Assembly (NCBI GenBank): GCA_027623295.1
Contig: JAQBXR010000003.1
Span: forward strand, 62,001-126,000
Source: Planctomycetota bacterium
Lineage (GTDB): Bacteria; Planctomycetota; UBA1135
Length of the DNA: 64,000 bases
Direction: 5' to 3'
Below the pieces are notes generated by a model. It did no database searches. It was not told the origin of the DNA and worked only from the letters and a program-made list of their open reading frames with translations. Numbering within the stretch: position 1 is the first letter of the stretch; each line of letters opens with the position of its first letter. The position numbers and the translations under genes were made by a program. Shown here piece by piece: positions 9,370 to 18,639 of the stretch.

Positions 9370-9969
9370 ATGCAAACCTTTCCTGCTCCTACCATGAACC
9401 GCGAAGAAACCTGGTCCGAAGAGAACTACTCTTCCACTTTAGATCGCCTTCGGAATGATTATCCGAATTACACCGATAATGAGCATTACGCCATTTGGTG
9501 TCACGAACAAGGCCTGATCCCATCGGATCACCATGGCAAGGTGCTCATGGAAGAATGGCAACTTCATGCATCGCATGATGGCCGTCACGCTTTACCGGAA
9601 GGGTTTAAAGTTTCGCGTCCGCTATACGGGCGTGCAATGAAGGCGGAGAAGGGGGTTGCAAAGCCTTCTTACAAGCGCCGCACCAAGGTGGAAATGGCAG
9701 ACACTCCAGACGATGCTACTGCATACCGTGGCTCCGGGATTTCCAGGTCCAGCCTAAGCGATCAAGCGATGGCTTTAGGTTTGCGCTTTGACGAAGCGCG
9801 TCGCCGCATCGATGAAGCCCGTGACGCTTTCCGTCAGCTCGAAATGTTACGTATGCGTATGGAGGATTTCGGTCCTGCACTTCTGCTTGAACTTTCGCGC
9901 ACTGATATGGAAGCCCGCGAAATGCTCGCACGCCTCGGGTTACTTCACCCGACGGGCCAAGAAGGCTAA
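9370..9969 (+). CDS. Hypothetical protein, probably co-transcribed with aconitase
   Basis: 199 residues, soluble, no signal peptide. The N-terminus is acidic/aromatic (WSEENYSSTLDRL...). The middle has a short basic stretch (KPSYKRRTK). The C-terminal third is strongly helical and charged (about 135-185, FDEARRRIDEARDAF), consistent with a coiled coil. It starts 6 bp after the aconitase stop, so co-transcription is likely. An alternative ATG lies at 9394. I recognise no family. Confidence 0.65.
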   Translation: MQTFPAPTMNREETWSEENYSSTLDRLRNDYPNYTDNEHYAIWCHEQGLIPSDHHGKVLMEEWQLHASHDGRHALPEGFKVSRPLYGRAMKAEKGVAKPSYKRRTKVEMADTPDDATAYRGSGISRSSLSDQAMALGLRFDEARRRIDEARDAFRQLEMLRMRMEDFGPALLLELSRTDMEAREMLARLGLLHPTGQEG

Positions 9970-10112
9970 ACGCCGTTCAGCCAACGGTACTGCGCCGTAG
10001 GACACTTGCCGGAGACGACCATCGGTATAAGAAACGGCGAGTAGGAGGAGCGACAGCGTGATTCTGGCATGCACCATACGTTCCGACGTTGGTGGTCCGC
10101 TAAAATCCTGGG

Positions 10113-10865
10113 ATGAGCGCGCGTCACAGCACAGTTGTCATTACCGGGGCCGGAAGCGGCATTGGCCGGGCCACCGCGGAGGCCTTTGCAGCAGATGGCT
10201 GGGATTTACTTTTAGTGGGGCGTCGCGATGGGAAATTGAAGGAAACGATTTCGGGCCTGACCAACCCAAACTGCGCAAGCTTCGCCGCACTCGATGTCGC
10301 CGAACCCGGTGCCATGCATCATGCAGTACAAGATTTTGCAGCGGCCAAGGGAGGCATTGATGCGCTGGTGGCCAACGCTGGCATCAACCCGCAACGCGCC
10401 AACGCGCTCACCACCACCGATGATTTTTGGGATGAAACCTTGCGCGTCAACCTCACTGGCACGCATCGCAGCTGCCAAGCGGTCCTTCCCTTCATGCAGA
10501 AGGCCCAATCGGGTGCCATCGTCACTCTTGGGAGCATTGCTGGGCAGGTTGGCATGGTCGATCGCGCGGCATATGGCCCGAGCAAAGCTGCGGTCATTGA
10601 ATACACCCGTAACCTCGCCTTGGATTTTGGCGCCGACCAAATTCGCGCCAACTGCGTCTGCCCAGGTTTTGTCGTCACCGACATCAACCGCGATTGGCTC
10701 GAGGCGCTTCCGGCGGAAACGTACTCCCAGCTTATTGGCAAGCATCCGCTCGGGCTCGGCGCACCGGAAGATGTCGCCGCGGTAATCTTGTTTCTCTGCA
10801 AGCCCGGTGCACGCTGGATTACCGGTGTCGATCTTTCTGTCGATGGTGGATATACCGCTCAGTAG
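10113..10865 (+). CDS. SDR-family NAD(P)-dependent oxidoreductase
   Basis: 250 residues, the classical short-chain dehydrogenase/reductase length. Cofactor motif TGAGSGIG is at 11-18 and NAG at 88-90. The catalytic residues are Ser141, Tyr154 and Lys158 (YGPSK). The C-terminus ends in the typical GVDLSVDGGY. The closest familiar group is 3-oxoacyl-ACP reductase/glucose dehydrogenase-like SDRs, but substrate cannot be told. The next gene, a bisphosphate nucleotidase, begins 24 bp downstream on the same strand. Confidence 0.88.
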   Translation: MSARHSTVVITGAGSGIGRATAEAFAADGWDLLLVGRRDGKLKETISGLTNPNCASFAALDVAEPGAMHHAVQDFAAAKGGIDALVANAGINPQRANALTTTDDFWDETLRVNLTGTHRSCQAVLPFMQKAQSGAIVTLGSIAGQVGMVDRAAYGPSKAAVIEYTRNLALDFGADQIRANCVCPGFVVTDINRDWLEALPAETYSQLIGKHPLGLGAPEDVAAVILFLCKPGARWITGVDLSVDGGYTAQ

Positions 10866-10889
10866 GCCCGTGTCGGTACAATCCTGCCC

Positions 10890-11885
10890 ATGACCGACCT
10901 CGACCGCATCCTTGAAATCGCCCAAGAAGCTGGACGTCAAGCCGCTCATCTTTGCCGCGCCGTGCATGCCGACACTCCGGAATCGATGGATAAGGGTGAT
11001 AAGTCGCCCGTCACGATTGCCGATTATGGTTCACAGGCGGTCATTCTTCGCCTCATCGGAGATGCCTTCCCCGCTCACGGCGTGATTTCGGAAGAGGGTA
11101 GTGAGCACCTTCGCGAAAGCGCTGGCGAGGACGGAATCGAAAGGATTGTAAATCTAGTCAACGCTCAGACCGGTGGCAGCGCTGACTTCGAGCAAGTGTG
11201 CAACTGGATTGACCACGCCGGAGTCGAGGGCGCTGAGTACACCTGGGCGATTGACCCGATCGATGGCACCAAAGGGTTTTTGCGTCGTCAGCAATATGCC
11301 GTTGCGATTGGCCTCATGAAAAATGGCATACCCTTCGCTGGCGTGCTGGTCTGTCCAAACTTGCCAATCGATCTCGATCAGCCCGATGGCCAGAAGGGAG
11401 TCTTGTTCGTAGCCGCCAAAGGGCGCGGTGCATTCAGCGTTCCAATCGATGGCGGTGAAACCGAGCGCATTCATGTCAGCACCAACAGCAATCCAGCAGA
11501 ATGGCGCGTTTTAGGTAGTGTGGAGTCCGCGCACGGCGACCCAACCTTGGTGGTTGCCATGATGAAGGAAGCTGGAGTGGGTGGCGGTTTCGTACGCTAC
11601 GACTCACAAGTAAAATACGGGGTGGTCGCCAATGGTTCCTCCGAAATTTACCTGCGTCCACGTTCCAAGCCGGATTATCGGGAGAACATTTGGGATCACG
11701 TCGCCGGCGTAATTGTGTGTGAAGAGGCCGGTGGCCGCGTGACCGATATCGACGGCAAGGATCTCGATTTCTCGCTTGGCAAACGCCTTTTGGAGAATCG
11801 CGGAATCCTAGCAACCTGCGGCGGAGTGGTTCATGAAGCCGTTGTTGCAGGCCTCGCTGCCGCTGAAAAAGGCACTTCTGCTTAA
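10890..11885 (+). CDS. 3'(2'),5'-bisphosphate nucleotidase (HAL2/CysQ-like, IMPase family)
   Basis: 331 residues of the inositol-monophosphatase fold. Metal ligands are SEEG (Glu68-Glu69) and DPIDGT (122-127), followed by KGFLRRQQYAVAIGL; the second Asp site is in ENIWDHVAG. The KGF-R-Q-YAV pattern is characteristic of HAL2-type enzymes, which dephosphorylate PAP and PAPS. The role would be to remove PAP left by sulfotransferase reactions or sulfate assimilation. That is notable because four sulfotransferase genes lie further along this window. An inositol-phosphate phosphatase is the alternative. Confidence 0.85.
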   Translation: MTDLDRILEIAQEAGRQAAHLCRAVHADTPESMDKGDKSPVTIADYGSQAVILRLIGDAFPAHGVISEEGSEHLRESAGEDGIERIVNLVNAQTGGSADFEQVCNWIDHAGVEGAEYTWAIDPIDGTKGFLRRQQYAVAIGLMKNGIPFAGVLVCPNLPIDLDQPDGQKGVLFVAAKGRGAFSVPIDGGETERIHVSTNSNPAEWRVLGSVESAHGDPTLVVAMMKEAGVGGGFVRYDSQVKYGVVANGSSEIYLRPRSKPDYRENIWDHVAGVIVCEEAGGRVTDIDGKDLDFSLGKRLLENRGILATCGGVVHEAVVAGLAAAEKGTSA

Positions 11886-11960
11886 GCAGGATTTCTGAAA
11901 CCCGTTAAGGTAGCAGGAAGCATTCCCTAATACTTTCCCGTTCCCTAACGGACCCGCTCG
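11886..11960. other. Short intergenic region with hairpin
   Basis: Between the nucleotidase and the FG-GAP gene there is a small hairpin, CCGTT-CCCT-AACGG, at about 11939-11952. No T-tract follows, so I do not call it a terminator. Confidence 0.2.
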
Positions 11961-13628
11961 GTGCTCCTCGCGCTTTCCCACCTTATGATTACCCTTTGCC
12001 CCACCATTCAAGGTGGAGGTGAGGCTGAGGTTTTGTTTCGCTTTGACGGATCTGTTGCCGGCGAGCGCCTTGGAGAAGCACTCTCATTGGGTGGCGACAT
12101 CAACGCTGATGGCACCCCAGACATCTTGGTCGGCGCCGAGTTTGCCGATGTAGGCGGATTGACACGCGCGGGAATGGTTGTAGTTTATTCCGGACTGGAT
12201 GGCTCCTTGCTGTATCAGTTTTCCGGCAGCGCTGCCTTTGAAAACTTTGGCACCGCGGTGGTCTCCCTCGGTGACATAAACGGCGACGGTTTCGATGACA
12301 TCTTGATCGGGTCACCTGGAGCCGATCCATTGTTACTCGCCAACGCTGGCGAGATCGATATTTTCTCTGGAGCCGACGGCTCTTCTTTGCAGCACATCGA
12401 TGGAACAGCAGATCATGCACTGTTCGGTTCCGCGGTTGCAGCACTTGGCGATATCAATGCGGACGGTGTGCCGGATTTCATGGTTGCCGAGGCAGGCCGC
12501 AACTCAGACGCCGGTCGGGTTTATATTTATTCCGGCTTGACCAGTGGCGTGATTTACCAAATCGATGGCCTCGGCACCGCTGCACTTGGCACAGGGGTTA
12601 GCTCGGCGGGCGACTACGATCTCGATGGCACCCCGGACTTCATGATTGGAAGCCCCTTCGCGGATACCGGTGGCCGCACAGACAATGGCATCGTTCAAAT
12701 TTTCTCTGGCCTCACTGGTTTAGAGATTTCACTTTTGGAAGGGCTGTCCTCGCTGGATTATTTTGGCTCCAGCGTTTCGGGCAATCAAAATATTAATGAC
12801 GATGCCACCCCAGACTTCATCATCGGAAGCCCCAACCGCAACCCGGGCGGCATTCCTAGCGCAGGTTCCGCTACGGTTTTTGATGGAGCTACCGCCACTG
12901 CGCTTTTCCAAGTGACGGGCGCTTCCATTGCTGACAACCTAGGCAGCTCCGTTGCACTGGCCGGCGACGTCAACGGAGACGGCTTTGGTGATTTCATCAT
13001 TGGCGCACGTTTGCTCGATGCCGGCGGCTTGCTCGATGCCGGTTCGGTCTTTGTTTTCAGTGGCCTCAATGGCGACTTGCTACTGCGTGCAGATGGTGGG
13101 AACTCCCAAGACAATATGGGTGATAGTGTCGCCGGCGGCGTGGACATCAACGGGGATGGATATGCCGAAGCTGCCTATGCAATACCATTCGACGACACTG
13201 CTGGAATTCTCGCCGGCGCGGTGGAGGTGCAACGGCTAGCGCCCATTTTGAATCTAAGCCAACCTTCCATCTCCGATTTAGCCGGTGGAAGTGTTGCCTT
13301 TGACCTCGATTTCCCGCTCTCGGAAGCGGGCTCTAGTTACATTTTACTGGCTTCGCGAAGCGGATTTGGCCCTACGAGTTTCAGGGGCGTTTTCATCCCG
13401 TTAACCGTGGATTCACTATTCAATCTCATGGCCACAGGGGCCCCGTCTGTATTCACCAACAACACAGGAACCCTGAGTGTTACCGGAGACGCAAGTCCCA
13501 TGCTCACCTTGCCGAATGGCGGCGCAACCGGTTTGATTGGAACCACCGTTCTATTTTCTGCAGTGAGTCATAACGGCGGCGTCCCAAGCATCGTTTCGAA
13601 CACGCGCGGGCTTGAGATTCTTCCTTAG
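11961..13628 (+). CDS. Exported FG-GAP (integrin-alpha-like) seven-blade propeller protein
   Basis: 555 residues. A short hydrophobic N-terminus (MLLALSHLMITLCPTIQGG, GTG start; an internal ATG lies at 11985) acts as a signal peptide. Seven FG-GAP repeats follow, each with a calcium-binding DxNxDGxxD-like loop: GDINADGTPD, GDINGDGFDD, GDINADGVPD, GDYDLDGTPD, QNINDDATPD, GDVNGDGFGD and VDINGDGYAE. They predict a seven-blade beta-propeller. The last ~120 residues are a beta-rich domain (ISDLAGGSVAFDLDFPLSEA..., IPLTVDSLFNLM) of a kind I associate with the C-termini of exported planctomycete proteins. Likely role is a surface or periplasmic binding protein; ligand unknown. Confidence 0.85.
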   Translation: MLLALSHLMITLCPTIQGGGEAEVLFRFDGSVAGERLGEALSLGGDINADGTPDILVGAEFADVGGLTRAGMVVVYSGLDGSLLYQFSGSAAFENFGTAVVSLGDINGDGFDDILIGSPGADPLLLANAGEIDIFSGADGSSLQHIDGTADHALFGSAVAALGDINADGVPDFMVAEAGRNSDAGRVYIYSGLTSGVIYQIDGLGTAALGTGVSSAGDYDLDGTPDFMIGSPFADTGGRTDNGIVQIFSGLTGLEISLLEGLSSLDYFGSSVSGNQNINDDATPDFIIGSPNRNPGGIPSAGSATVFDGATATALFQVTGASIADNLGSSVALAGDVNGDGFGDFIIGARLLDAGGLLDAGSVFVFSGLNGDLLLRADGGNSQDNMGDSVAGGVDINGDGYAEAAYAIPFDDTAGILAGAVEVQRLAPILNLSQPSISDLAGGSVAFDLDFPLSEAGSSYILLASRSGFGPTSFRGVFIPLTVDSLFNLMATGAPSVFTNNTGTLSVTGDASPMLTLPNGGATGLIGTTVLFSAVSHNGGVPSIVSNTRGLEILP

Positions 13629-13694
13629 TCCTCATCCCAGTTAAATGACGGAGAAACCGGGATTTCGGGTTCCAACATGGCACAATGGGCATCC

Positions 13695-15986
13695 ATGGAA
13701 CCGTTAACCACACGCAATGAAGCCCTTCGCTATCACGTCGAAGGACGGCCCGGAAAAATCGAAGTCACTCCGACTAAGCCTTGTCTCACTCAAATTGACT
13801 TGTCGTTGGCTTATACGCCCGGCGTTGCGGAACCTTGCCGCGAAATCGCGAAAGACCCATCCAAAGTTTTTGATTACACCGCCAAGGGTAACTTGGTTGC
13901 AGTCGTGACCGATGGCTCGGCCGTGCTTGGCCTCGGCAATATTGGGCCCAATGCCGCGAAACCAGTCATGGAAGGCAAGGCCGTTTTGTTCAAGCGCTTT
14001 GCTGATATCGATGTGTTTGATATCGAACTCGGCACCCAAGACGTCGACGAAATTGTTGCTGCGGTCAAAGCCATTGCACCGACCGTTTCAGGAATCAATC
14101 TAGAAGATATTTCTGCGCCACGTTGTTTTGAAATTGAGCAACGCCTACGCAAAGAGTTAGACATTCCGGTCTTCCACGATGACCAACATGGAACCGCTCT
14201 CATCGCTGGCGCTGCGTTGATCAATGCAGCAGAGGTTGCCGGTAAGAAGATGGAAGACCTACACGTGGTCGTCAACGGTGCCGGTGCCGCTGCGGTCGCA
14301 TGTGCAAACTTTGCCATCAGCCTTGGCGTGCCGCGGGAGCAACTGATGATGTGTGACTCCAAAGGTGTGCTGCACACCGAGCGCGAAGACGAGCTGAATA
14401 TTTACAAGCAAGGTTTCGTTCAGAAAACCGACCGCAGAACCCTGGCCGATGCCGTGCGCGGAGCCGATGTCTTCCTTGGCGTTTCCGTCGGCGATGTCTT
14501 CACCCCTGACATGCTGCTCGACATGGCTCCAAGACCCATCGTGCTCGCCATGGCAAATCCGGACCCAGAGATTTCTTATCCACTTGCAAAGCGCACTCGC
14601 TCCGATGTCATCATGGCCACTGGGCGTTCCGACTTCCCAAACCAAGTCAATAACGTACTCGGCTTCCCGTTCATTTTTCGTGGCGCCCTCGATGCTCGCG
14701 CCACCACGATCAACACTCCCATGTTGCACGCCGCATGTTTTGCCTTAGCGGAACTCGCCAAAGAGCCGGTGCCTGAAAATGTGATTGCTGCCTATGGTTT
14801 GACCAGCATGGAGTTCGGTCCCGATTACTTAATTCCAAAGCCTTTGGATCAACGGGTATTACGTCGCGTTTCCACCGCAGTCGCCAAGGCTGCGATTGAT
14901 TCCGGTGTTGCACGCGGCAACTTAGATTTAGAAACATACACCCGCCAACTTGGTGAACGACTTGGTGATGAACGTGACCTCATGCGCAAGGTGGTTGCAC
15001 GCGCACGTCGAACCGATGGCCTTGTGGTTTATCCAGAAGGGGAAGAAGAACGCATTCTGATTGCAGCCGAAGCTGTGGTGCAAGAGCGCATTGCACGACC
15101 TCTTTTGCTCGGCCGCGAAAACTTCATCCGTGAAAAAGCCAAACAGCTTGGCATCTCCCTAAAAGGGGTTGAGATCCTGGATCCACGCACCGCTCCCAAG
15201 CGCGATGCCTACGCTAAGGAATTGTTGAAGATCCGTCGCCATCGTCGTGGCAATGAGGCGCGCGCCAAACAACTCCTCCTCGACCCGATGTGGTTCGGTC
15301 CCATGATGCTGAGACTCGGCGATGCCGATGCCCTGGTTGGTGGCGTCACCCGGCACGTGCGGAAATCCATGGGCCCCATGCTCAAGGTCATCCCACGCCG
15401 CGATGGTGTGCGTTTGGCCTGCGGCATGACCATTGTGTTCAGCTCCAAAGGCCCAATCTTCCTCACCGATACCGCCGTCAACATTGCACCCACCGAGGAT
15501 GACCTTGCTGAGATCGCCCTACTCGCCGCTGAAGAGGTACAGGCCCTAGGTATTGAGCCTGTCGTTGCCATGCTGAGTTTCTCTAGTTTTGGGGGCACGC
15601 CTCATCCAAAGACAGATATGATTCGCCGCGCTGTGCAGATCGCGCGCGACGAAGCACCCGACATCCTCATTGATGGCGAAATGCGTGTCGACGCCGCCCT
15701 CGATCCCACCATTCAAACGCGTTACCCCAACTGCCGCTTAAACGGTAAACGCGCGAACATTCTGGTTTTCCCGGACCTCGACGCCGCCAACATTGGCTTT
15801 AACTTGGTTCGGATGCTCACTGACGCTCCTGTCGTGGGCCCCATGATGCTCGGCTTGGATCGCCCAGCACACTTACTGCAACCGCATTCCTGCGGTGTGT
15901 CCGATGTCGTGCACTTGACCGCCATCGCCGCCATGGGCGGAACCGCAGTGCCCTACCCCGTTGAAGCCCGATGTCTTACTCCGTAG
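13695..15986 (+). CDS. maeB: NADP-dependent malic enzyme fused to phosphotransacetylase-like domain
   Basis: 763 residues, the length of MaeB-type enzymes. Residues ~1-420 are the malic enzyme: SLAYTPGVAEPC, GLGNIGPNAAKPVMEGK, FHDDQHGTA and the NAD(P)-binding VVVNGAGAAAVACANF. Residues ~430-763 resemble phosphotransacetylase and in this family act mainly as a regulatory domain. It converts malate to pyruvate and CO2 with NADPH formation. The ATG at 13695 is preferred to 13677 because it aligns with E. coli MaeB. Its 3' end overlaps the next gene by 16 bases. Confidence 0.94.
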   Translation: MEPLTTRNEALRYHVEGRPGKIEVTPTKPCLTQIDLSLAYTPGVAEPCREIAKDPSKVFDYTAKGNLVAVVTDGSAVLGLGNIGPNAAKPVMEGKAVLFKRFADIDVFDIELGTQDVDEIVAAVKAIAPTVSGINLEDISAPRCFEIEQRLRKELDIPVFHDDQHGTALIAGAALINAAEVAGKKMEDLHVVVNGAGAAAVACANFAISLGVPREQLMMCDSKGVLHTEREDELNIYKQGFVQKTDRRTLADAVRGADVFLGVSVGDVFTPDMLLDMAPRPIVLAMANPDPEISYPLAKRTRSDVIMATGRSDFPNQVNNVLGFPFIFRGALDARATTINTPMLHAACFALAELAKEPVPENVIAAYGLTSMEFGPDYLIPKPLDQRVLRRVSTAVAKAAIDSGVARGNLDLETYTRQLGERLGDERDLMRKVVARARRTDGLVVYPEGEEERILIAAEAVVQERIARPLLLGRENFIREKAKQLGISLKGVEILDPRTAPKRDAYAKELLKIRRHRRGNEARAKQLLLDPMWFGPMMLRLGDADALVGGVTRHVRKSMGPMLKVIPRRDGVRLACGMTIVFSSKGPIFLTDTAVNIAPTEDDLAEIALLAAEEVQALGIEPVVAMLSFSSFGGTPHPKTDMIRRAVQIARDEAPDILIDGEMRVDAALDPTIQTRYPNCRLNGKRANILVFPDLDAANIGFNLVRMLTDAPVVGPMMLGLDRPAHLLQPHSCGVSDVVHLTAIAAMGGTAVPYPVEARCLTP

Positions 15987-17704
15987 TTTTTGAACTTCCT
16001 CCCGATTGCGATCCCGAAGAGCAGCCGCAGGAGGCGTGGCGCGATATGGCGGCGCAGCAATTGGAAATCCCGATGGATGACATCGCGGAGGTTCAGTTGG
16101 TGCGAATTAGCTTCGACGCCCGCGCGCGGCACATGGAATGGCGCATTAGTGCAACGGTTTACATGCAGGGCGAAGAAGTGCCGGCGCCTCCTTCCGAGGA
16201 GGCTCCGCGTTACGACAAGCCCGCCGACGATGCCGCACATGTGGTCGTTATTGGCAGTGGACCTGCGGGTTTGTTTGCAGCTTTGCGTTTGGTTGAAAAA
16301 GGCGTGAAGGTCACCGTTTGTGAACGTGGCAAGGAAGTCCAGGCTCGACGTCGCGATATTGCAGATCTCAACCGTGGCGAAGAAGCCGAACCGGAAAGCA
16401 ACTACGCCTTCGGTGAAGGCGGTGCCGGAACTTTCTCTGATGGCAAGCTCTACACCCGCAGCAGCAAGCGCGGCAGTGTCAATGACATCCTGGAAATGTT
16501 CGTCGCGCATGGCGCTCCAGCCCGCATCCTTTCGGCTTGGCGTCCCCATATTGGCAGCAACCTGCTTCCAAAGGTGGTTAGCGCCATGACCGAAACCATC
16601 CGCGCTGCCGGCAGTGAAGTCCTTTTCGATGCCCGCGTCGATGAAATCCTCACCGATGGCGCGGAACACCCAACCACCAAAGGTGTGCGCCTATCCGACA
16701 ACCGCGAGATCGAGGCACAAGCCGTCGTCCTCGCCACCGGTCACTCCGCACTCGATGCCCTGAAAATGGCACAACGTGCCGGCGCAACTTTGGAAGCCAA
16801 GGGTTTTGCCATGGGCGTGCGCGTCGAGCATGAGCAAGAGTGGTTGGACCAAGTGCAATACCGCGGTATGCGCGAAGACGCTGGCCTGCCTGCATCCTTT
16901 TATGAAGTGAATACACAAATTCACGAGCGCGGCGTGTTTAGTTTCTGCATGTGCCCTGGCGGATGGATTGTTCCAAGCCAAACGACCCCCGGCACTTTGG
17001 TAGTCAACGGAATGTCGCTCTCCAAGCGCGACTCACCTTATGCCAACGGTGGACTTGTGGTTTCCATTGAGCCAAAAGATTGGTGCGGCAAGCGCGGCTG
17101 GCGCTGGGGCTTTAACGACCTCATGAAAAAGGCCGCCGAGGTTTCCGACCACCCTATGTTGCATGAATCGATTGAAGATCCGCGCGGCGGCAATCCAATT
17201 GAGGTGGAAGAGGGGCGCCTCCCTGTGCACCCTGCCATCGACCCCTTCTTTGGCGTGCGTCTACAGCTTGCACTCGAAATTCTGGCAGCCCATGCGGGTG
17301 GCGGAGATGGCAAAGCCCCTTCGCAGCGCTGTGATTTATTCGTCGCCGCCGAGGGTGAAGTTGGCGAAGCATTGCCAACTAGCTACCTACCAGGCGTGAC
17401 CCCAACCGACCTCGGTAGCATCCTCCCACGCGGGATTGCCAACCGCCTACGTGAAGCCATGACCGAGTTCGATGAGCACCTTCCGGGGTTTGCGGGCGCC
17501 TGTGGCCAACTTTTGGGCGTCGAAACCAGAACTTCTTCGCCGGTTCGCATCCTCCGGGGCAACGAAACCCTTGAAAGCGACAGCCTATCAGGCCTCTACC
17601 CCTGTGGGGAAGGCGCCGGATATGCAGGTGGAATTGTGTCCGCGGCACTCGATGGGTCCCTGGTCGCGGCTAAAATTCTTGAGCAAATTCACGTGAACTC
17701 TTGA
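15971..17704 (+). CDS. FAD-dependent dehydrogenase (COG2509 type)
   Basis: 577 residues. The first ~85 residues form a small N-terminal domain. The FAD-binding motif VVVIGSGPAGLFAALRL (GSGPAG at 95-100) is followed by the family signature around YAFGEGGAGTFSDGKLYTR. A late FAD contact, PCGEGAGYAGGIVSAALDG, is near the C-terminus. This is a widespread flavoprotein group of unproven reaction. It overlaps the malic-enzyme gene by 16 bases and the following hydrolase frame closely, so it probably belongs to the same transcript. Confidence 0.88.
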   Translation: MSYSVVFELPPDCDPEEQPQEAWRDMAAQQLEIPMDDIAEVQLVRISFDARARHMEWRISATVYMQGEEVPAPPSEEAPRYDKPADDAAHVVVIGSGPAGLFAALRLVEKGVKVTVCERGKEVQARRRDIADLNRGEEAEPESNYAFGEGGAGTFSDGKLYTRSSKRGSVNDILEMFVAHGAPARILSAWRPHIGSNLLPKVVSAMTETIRAAGSEVLFDARVDEILTDGAEHPTTKGVRLSDNREIEAQAVVLATGHSALDALKMAQRAGATLEAKGFAMGVRVEHEQEWLDQVQYRGMREDAGLPASFYEVNTQIHERGVFSFCMCPGGWIVPSQTTPGTLVVNGMSLSKRDSPYANGGLVVSIEPKDWCGKRGWRWGFNDLMKKAAEVSDHPMLHESIEDPRGGNPIEVEEGRLPVHPAIDPFFGVRLQLALEILAAHAGGGDGKAPSQRCDLFVAAEGEVGEALPTSYLPGVTPTDLGSILPRGIANRLREAMTEFDEHLPGFAGACGQLLGVETRTSSPVRILRGNETLESDSLSGLYPCGEGAGYAGGIVSAALDGSLVAAKILEQIHVNS

Positions 17705-17739
17705 GTTCTAGGGGCGAGTTAGCCGATATTCAAAGGCTC

Positions 17740-18639
17740 ATGTCCGTCCCGTTCCATCTAAGCTCCCAACCAGATGGCCTCCCGTACACCCGCGAGGTAT
17801 CCATCATTGATGGGATTGAGCGCATTACCTACAAGCCCTTAGTTAAGCGCTACGACACACCCCTGTTGTTCACACACGGCATGTGGCATGGGGCATGGTG
17901 CTGGCAGGGTTGGCAAGAACTCTTCGCTTTATGGGGCTGGGAAAGCGTTGCCTTTAGTTTGCCTGGGCATGGCGAGTCTGCGGTGCAACGCTCGATTCGC
18001 TGGTGCACTCTTGGCTACTACACCAAATTCTTGGAACGCGAGATCGACCGCATGGCGCAAAAACCTGTGGTTATTGGCCACAGCTTGGGCACAGCACTTT
18101 GCCAACGTTACCTAAAGAACGTCGGCGATCTACCTGCTGCAGTCATGCTTTCGCCCTGGCTCTCGCATCGCATGATTGGATTGTTCGCACGTTACTTCGG
18201 CCTCGACTTGGCTGGTGGACTTGCCGCCTGTCTCACACTGTCTGCAACCCCAGCAGTGCGCAGTCCCGCCAACGCGGCGCGCATTTTCCTTTCGGAGTCT
18301 GCAGTGTGCACACCAGAAGAATTGCACGATGGCCTTTGTGACGAATCCATGTGGCTCGTACTGCAACACAATCCGCCTTTCTGGAAGCCCAAAACGGATA
18401 CCGACACCCCCTTGCTGTGGATTTCCGCGGGCAAAGACCGGTTGATTCCCGAAAGGCAGTCGCGAGAGTCTGCCAAAGAATTTGGAGCCGATTACAGGGT
18501 GGCCGAACTTGCTGGCCACGACCTCATGATGGAGCCCGATCACGCCTTAACTGCGGCTTGGATTCATGATTGGCTAGCGCAACGCTTCCACGGCGAGCGC
18601 GATAAAAACGACCAGTTAACCGCGGACTTCGCGGCCTGA
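17740..18639 (+). CDS. Alpha/beta-hydrolase
   Basis: 299 residues. The oxyanion region is FTHGMWHGAWCW (~44-55) and the nucleophile is GHSLGTA (Ser115). The acid/base end is near ISAGKDRLIPERQ and AGHDLMMEPDH. These match soluble hydrolases of the lysophospholipase/esterase type. I use the ATG at 17740 because an AAAGG lies at good distance. A TTG at 17701 overlaps the previous stop (TTGA) and is the alternative. The 3' end overlaps the convergent pseudouridine-synthase gene by 24 bases. Confidence 0.83.
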   Translation: MSVPFHLSSQPDGLPYTREVSIIDGIERITYKPLVKRYDTPLLFTHGMWHGAWCWQGWQELFALWGWESVAFSLPGHGESAVQRSIRWCTLGYYTKFLEREIDRMAQKPVVIGHSLGTALCQRYLKNVGDLPAAVMLSPWLSHRMIGLFARYFGLDLAGGLAACLTLSATPAVRSPANAARIFLSESAVCTPEELHDGLCDESMWLVLQHNPPFWKPKTDTDTPLLWISAGKDRLIPERQSRESAKEFGADYRVAELAGHDLMMEPDHALTAAWIHDWLAQRFHGERDKNDQLTADFAA

